DNA of 9,060 nt, taken from NCBI GenBank assembly GCA_024278345.1, contig JAJRTK010000471.1, positions 1-9,060 on the forward strand, written 5' to 3'. Made by a program: the position numbers and the translations under genes. Origin of the DNA: a bacterium (GTDB taxonomy: Bacteria > CSSED10-310 > JAJRTK01). The notes beneath the pieces were generated by a model, which ran no database searches, had not been told where the DNA came from, and saw nothing but the letters and a program-made list of their open reading frames with translations. Shown piece after piece: positions 5,815 to 9,060 of this stretch (positions are counted from its first letter, which is position 1; every line of letters begins with the position of its first letter).

Positions 5815-6957
5815 CTAAATGCGCTCGATAATCGTCGTGATCCCCTGCCCAAAACCGATGCACATGGTCTGGAGCCCCATTCTCAGATCTTGCCGCTCCA
5901 ACTCGTGGAGGAGCGTGGTCATGAGCTTTGTTCCCGTTGCGCCAAGAGGGTGGCCTAGAGCGATGGCTCCGCCATTGACGTTGGTCTTCTTGGGATCGAA
6001 GCCGATCTCCTTGTGCCAGGCCATGACAACCGACGCGAAGGCTTCGTTGATCTCCACCAGATCGATCTGATCGATGGTGAGGCCCGCTTTCCGAAGTGCC
6101 ATCTGGGTCGCCGGGATCGGGCCGGTGAGCATGATGGTGGGATCGACGCCGGCCGCGGCCATGGAGACGATTCGTGCCCGAGGCGTCAGCCCAAGCTCTT
6201 TTGCCTTCTCAGCCGAGGCCACCAAGATGGCGGCCGCACCGTCGGAGATCTGCGACGAGCTGGCTGCGGTGATCTTTCCGTCATCCTTGAAAGCGGGGCG
6301 AAGAGAGGCAAGCTTTTCCAGACTGGTGGAGCGCCGGGGACCTTCGTCGGTCTTGACGACGATCTTGTTCCCATTCTCGTCCACGGTGGAGACCGGCACG
6401 ATCTCCCGGTCGAAACGACCGGCGTCCAGAGCTGCCACGGCTTTTCCGTGGCTTTCCAGGGAGAACTCGTCGAGCTGTTCTCGCGTCAGGTCCCACTTGT
6501 CGGCAACGAGCTCCGCCGACAGCCCCTGAGGAATCACCTTGTAACGCCGGGAAATCGCGTCCGAAACGCCCTCACCGTCAGAACCCAAAGGAATACGGCT
6601 CATGCTCTCCACACCTGCCGCCACAACCAAGTCTTGGCTTCCCGACATGACACCCATGGCCGCGAAATGAAGCGCTTGCTGGCTCGATCCGCACATCCGG
6701 TTGACGCTGGTTGCCGGCACTTCCACCGGCCATCCCGCCGCGAGAACCGCCAGCCGGCCGATGTTCCAGCCCTGTTCTTGGTGTTGAGTCACGCACCCCA
6801 TCACCACGTCTTCCACTTGGGCCGGATCAACGCCGAGCCTCTCCAGTAATCCATTGAGTGCCACGGCTCCCAGGTCATCGGGTCTGATCCCTGACAGAGC
6901 TCCACGGTTCTTGCCCACGGGAGTCCGAACGGCTCCCACGATGTATGCATCTCTCAT
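5815..6957 (-). CDS. Thiolase family protein (acetyl-CoA acyltransferase)
   Basis: Thiolases cleave 3-ketoacyl-CoA with CoA in the last step of beta-oxidation, or condense acetyl-CoA in the reverse direction. The 380-residue product carries all expected catalytic elements: the nucleophilic Cys89 in NRMCGSSQQALHFA, NEAF at 304-307, His336 in GGAIALGHPLGATG, and the second acid/base Cys366 in CIGFGQG. The ATG at 6955-6957 is chosen because GGAG lies six bases upstream and the product then starts MRDAYIVGAVRTPVGK, as in the family; ATGs at 6996 and 6969 only add a non-conserved extension. It lies 69 bp behind the SCP-2/hydratase gene on the same strand, so the two are probably co-transcribed. 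Context favours a degradative 3-ketoacyl-CoA thiolase, possibly for a bulky or branched chain, over a biosynthetic acetoacetyl-CoA thiolase. Sequence alone does not settle chain length. Confidence 0.93.
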   Translation of the reverse strand: MRDAYIVGAVRTPVGKNRGALSGIRPDDLGAVALNGLLERLGVDPAQVEDVVMGCVTQHQEQGWNIGRLAVLAAGWPVEVPATSVNRMCGSSQQALHFAAMGVMSGSQDLVVAAGVESMSRIPLGSDGEGVSDAISRRYKVIPQGLSAELVADKWDLTREQLDEFSLESHGKAVAALDAGRFDREIVPVSTVDENGNKIVVKTDEGPRRSTSLEKLASLRPAFKDDGKITAASSSQISDGAAAILVASAEKAKELGLTPRARIVSMAAAGVDPTIMLTGPIPATQMALRKAGLTIDQIDLVEINEAFASVVMAWHKEIGFDPKKTNVNGGAIALGHPLGATGTKLMTTLLHELERQDLRMGLQTMCIGFGQGITTIIERI

Positions 6958-7026
6958 GGCTTTCTCCATGCAGTTTCTCGGCTCCGGAACCGCCACCCGT
7001 GCATTGGGCGGCTGCCCCCAGGAGCG

Positions 7027-9060
7027 CTAGAGGCTGACTTCGGCTCGACCGTTCGTCAGGACACACTGTCCATCGCTATTCCAGGTTTCGAACTCCACCA
7101 CCTGCACCGACTCGGTGAGCTCGGTCTTCCAGATCCGGGTCTCCAGTTCTTGTCCCGGAAGCACCGGCTTGGAGAAGCGGACTCTGATCCTTTTGAGCTT
7201 TTCGGGACGGCCGTCAGCGATGGTGCCGATGACCGCCTGTGTGGCCATTGCCATGGTGCAGAGGCCGTGAAGAATGATGCCTGGAAGCCCCGCGGCCTTG
7301 GCCACCGCCTCGTCAAGATGGATCGGGTTGTTGTCTCCTGATGCCTCAGCGTAGCGAGTAGCCTGGTCCAGAGCCACCTCGGTCCTGAAAACGCAATCCG
7401 CCTCAGGCCGCTCTTCGGTGCTGAGCTTGTCTTTCTTCTTTTCACCCGGCTTCTTGGGCGCCCGGATGAAGAGCCCCGATTTGGCTTCCACAACCGCCCG
7501 GCCTTCCCGCATGAGGCTCTGCCCAACGGTGACGAGCTGTCCCGAGGACTTGTCCTCAATAGAGAGAATTTCGCCCGTGGGATAGAGGATATCCTTGGGC
7601 CGGACCGTGTCGTGGAGGATCATCTCCTGTTCGCCGTGGACAAGCCTCAAGATGTCCAAGCCGAGCTCCGGATCGCTGGCCACGGGCATCAACAGGTCGT
7701 GGAAGTACCGCACGGCGAAGAGAGGATGAGCCATGATTCCGCCTTCCCGGCTATCATCGAAGAAAGCCGGGTTCTTATCATCCACTGCCGCGGCGTAGGC
7801 CTTCATTTCCCCAGCGGAGGCCAAGATCACGTCGCCACCGTAAAACCGACCGATCATTGCTTTGTTCGCGCCGCTTGGCTCCTCCGAGGATTGCCGTTCC
7901 TCCTCCGCCGCTTTCCGGGCGGCGGCAAAATCGAAAGCGCGGGAAAACTTCATGATGTCGCCAATGTTGTCCACGACGAACTTCCGGGCCATGAACGCCT
8001 TCTGCGGCTCCAGGGTACCACCCAAGATCCCTCCAAGGGTCTCGGCGTCGGTCTTCACCGTGGACGTGGCCTTGCCGTGGAGACCTTTTTTCGCCGAACA
8101 ACTCCCGTCGCCCACGGAAACTGTATAGTCATCCGATCCCGTGACGTGGAAGTGGATCGTCGCCGACCACCCCACGGCTTTCTCTGGCACGAACGCTCTG
8201 GGCAGAAGCCCGAACGCATTTTCGATGGGATCATCGGACGAAACCGGAGGCGCTGGCGTCGAGGCTGCTGCTCCCGCCGGGGCCGCCAATTCCAATTGCT
8301 TCACTTCCGCCGCCACTTTCTTCCGGTCGAAGGCGGTCTGGAATTTCATCATGTCGCCCAACTTATCGACCTTGAGCTTGCCCTTCATGAAGGCGCGCTG
8401 AGGATCCACCGTGCCATCGAACATTCCCACCAACGTCCCCGAATCCGTCTTCACCGTTGACGTCGGAGAGCCTTCGGCTCCCTTGACCACCCGGCAAGCG
8501 CCCGCTTCCACCATGACGGAGTACGTTCCCTTGTCCGCCGTGACAAAGTGGATGTTGGCCTTCCAATTCTTGGCCTTTTCCGCGACGAACGCCTTGGGAA
8601 GCAGCTCCATCACCTGTTGGAGCTTGTCCACTTCGGGTGCCGCCGGAGCCGCGGGACTCGGCCCCGCCGCCGGCGTAGAGGCCCGAGACGCCGCCACCGC
8701 CGCCACCGCCGCCGCCACCTTCTTCCGGTCGAAGGCGGTCTGAAACTTCATCATGTCGCCAAGCTTGTCAATCTTGAGTTTGCCCTGCATAAAGGCGCGT
8801 TGCGGGTCCACGGTACCATCGAACATTCCCACAAGCGTTCCGGAGTCGGTCTTTACCGTGCAAGTCGGTTTGCCCTCGGCGCCTTTCGTTGCATTACAGG
8901 CTCCGCCCTCTACAGAGAGCGAATAGGTCCCCTCGTCGGAAGTGACGAAGTGGATATTTGCTTTCCACGCCCCCGCCTTCGCTGGACGAAACCCCTCCGG
9001 CAACGAAATCATGAGGCTTTCCAACAGGCTGACCTGTGGGGCAACCGGAGCCGCCACCAC
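7027..9060 (-). CDS. Triple SCP-2 / hydratase-2 (MaoC) multidomain protein, 5' end outside window
   Basis: The 677 visible residues contain five domains. Three SCP-2-like sterol/acyl-carrier domains lie at about 11-114, 145-249 and 278-380 (numbering from the window edge), separated by Ala/Pro-rich linkers. Each has a W-x-A-x-I-H-F start, a T-V-K-T-D segment and a GKLK...GD(M/I)MKF end (third copy diverged). A degenerate hot-dog domain (about 400-533) precedes a hydratase-2 domain (about 551-677) with the active-site motif YAEASGDNNPIH (catalytic D576 and H581) and the following GIILHGLCTMA. This motif marks R-specific enoyl-CoA hydratases and the hydratase unit of eukaryotic peroxisomal MFE-2, whose order is dehydrogenase, hydratase-2, SCP-2. 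Here SCP-2 domains come before the hydratase. The frame is open to the right edge, where sequence resembles another linker, so more domains (perhaps a short-chain dehydrogenase) may lie beyond. A GTG at the edge is unlikely to be the start. The thiolase follows. Confidence 0.9.
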   Translation of the reverse strand: MVAAPVAPQVSLLESLMISLPEGFRPAKAGAWKANIHFVTSDEGTYSLSVEGGACNATKGAEGKPTCTVKTDSGTLVGMFDGTVDPQRAFMQGKLKIDKLGDMMKFQTAFDRKKVAAAVAAVAASRASTPAAGPSPAAPAAPEVDKLQQVMELLPKAFVAEKAKNWKANIHFVTADKGTYSVMVEAGACRVVKGAEGSPTSTVKTDSGTLVGMFDGTVDPQRAFMKGKLKVDKLGDMMKFQTAFDRKKVAAEVKQLELAAPAGAAASTPAPPVSSDDPIENAFGLLPRAFVPEKAVGWSATIHFHVTGSDDYTVSVGDGSCSAKKGLHGKATSTVKTDAETLGGILGGTLEPQKAFMARKFVVDNIGDIMKFSRAFDFAAARKAAEEERQSSEEPSGANKAMIGRFYGGDVILASAGEMKAYAAAVDDKNPAFFDDSREGGIMAHPLFAVRYFHDLLMPVASDPELGLDILRLVHGEQEMILHDTVRPKDILYPTGEILSIEDKSSGQLVTVGQSLMREGRAVVEAKSGLFIRAPKKPGEKKKDKLSTEERPEADCVFRTEVALDQATRYAEASGDNNPIHLDEAVAKAAGLPGIILHGLCTMAMATQAVIGTIADGRPEKLKRIRVRFSKPVLPGQELETRIWKTELTESVQVVEFETWNSDGQCVLTNGRAEVSL
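7921..8229 (-). repeat. SCP-2 domain repeat 3 (diverged)
   Basis: Third unit, clearly homologous (WSATIHF, STVKTD, EPQKAFM, GDIMKFSRAFD) but with many replacements relative to units 1 and 2. It lies next to a charged linker rich in Glu and Ser that leads into the hot-dog part. Confidence 0.75.
8314..8628 (-). repeat. SCP-2 domain repeat 2
   Basis: Second unit. It is nearly identical to unit 1 in its C-terminal half (T-V-K-T-D through FDRKKVAA) and offset from the third unit by about 132 codons. Confidence 0.8.
8690..8719. repeat. GCC/ACC triplet repeat in the linker after SCP-2 unit 1
   Basis: Ten consecutive triplets follow the pattern GCCGCCACC, twice exactly and once with an extra GCC. 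In the coding frame they give VAAAVAAVAA, a flexible or helical linker. Slippage here would change linker length without shifting the frame. Confidence 0.7.
8719..9030 (-). repeat. SCP-2 domain repeat 1
   Basis: First visible SCP-2-like unit, offset from the second by 134 codons. It shares long identical peptide blocks with unit 2, including the 24 residues encoded by 8788-8859. Confidence 0.8.

Noticed and set aside
6013-6849. 278-codon open frame on the plus strand opposite the thiolase
   Set aside because: GC-rich antisense frame. The thiolase strand carries all catalytic motifs, while this frame has an implausible His/Arg/Gly-rich composition.
7612-8460. 282-codon open frame on the plus strand opposite the SCP-2/hydratase gene
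   Set aside because: The opposite strand encodes recognisable repeated domains, and the repeats make this antisense frame look internally repetitive as well. No family features were seen.
9058-9060. GTG at the right edge as the true start of the SCP-2/hydratase gene
   Set aside because: The following residues look like an internal Ala/Pro linker similar to those between the other domains, and nothing upstream is visible to support a ribosome-binding site.

Overview
This is a GC-rich bacterial chromosomal window with seven substantially covered protein-coding genes. They form two convergent blocks, and a small non-autonomous insertion element lies at the left end. The MXAN_5187-like protein, a lone PspA and a sterol-carrier/hydratase-2 fusion point to a delta-proteobacterial-like lineage (Myxococcota, Acidobacteriota or a relative). 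That assignment is inference from family recognition, not a computed result.

Left end (1-433). A 201-bp element at 37-237 has perfect 24-bp terminal inverted repeats and is flanked by a perfect 8-bp direct repeat, so it looks like a MITE with its target-site duplication intact. Its core is a tandem row of four different perfect hairpins with a period of about 25-27 bp. It sits inside the start of a minus-strand gene that has an excellent Shine-Dalgarno site. Removing the element plus one copy of the duplication in silico rejoins an open frame that runs off the left edge. A TTGACA-type promoter then leads rightward.

Plus-strand block (434-4782). First come pcm (protein-L-isoaspartate O-methyltransferase) and a four-base-overlapping small zinc-ribbon protein. 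After a 151-bp gap follow a MXAN_5187-like protein and, overlapping it by four bases, an 809-residue multi-spanning membrane protein that resembles GT-C glycosyltransferases. The small overlaps suggest translational coupling within each pair.

Minus-strand block (4865-9060, read right to left). It starts with a gene running off the right edge. The visible part holds three tandem SCP-2-like lipid-carrier domains, a degenerate hot-dog domain and a catalytically complete hydratase-2/MaoC domain. A thiolase follows, then a likely intrinsic terminator, then pspA with its own probable promoter. The hydratase and thiolase would catalyse two steps of one beta-oxidation spiral, and the SCP-2 domains could hold or deliver a bulky acyl-CoA substrate. 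This is the peroxisomal multifunctional-enzyme logic in an altered domain order. PspA is a separate membrane-stress function.

No rRNA, tRNA, CRISPR array or origin was seen. The main points of interest are the hairpin-filled MITE and its interrupted gene, and the triple-SCP-2/hydratase fusion, two of whose repeats share an identical protein block despite extensive silent divergence.
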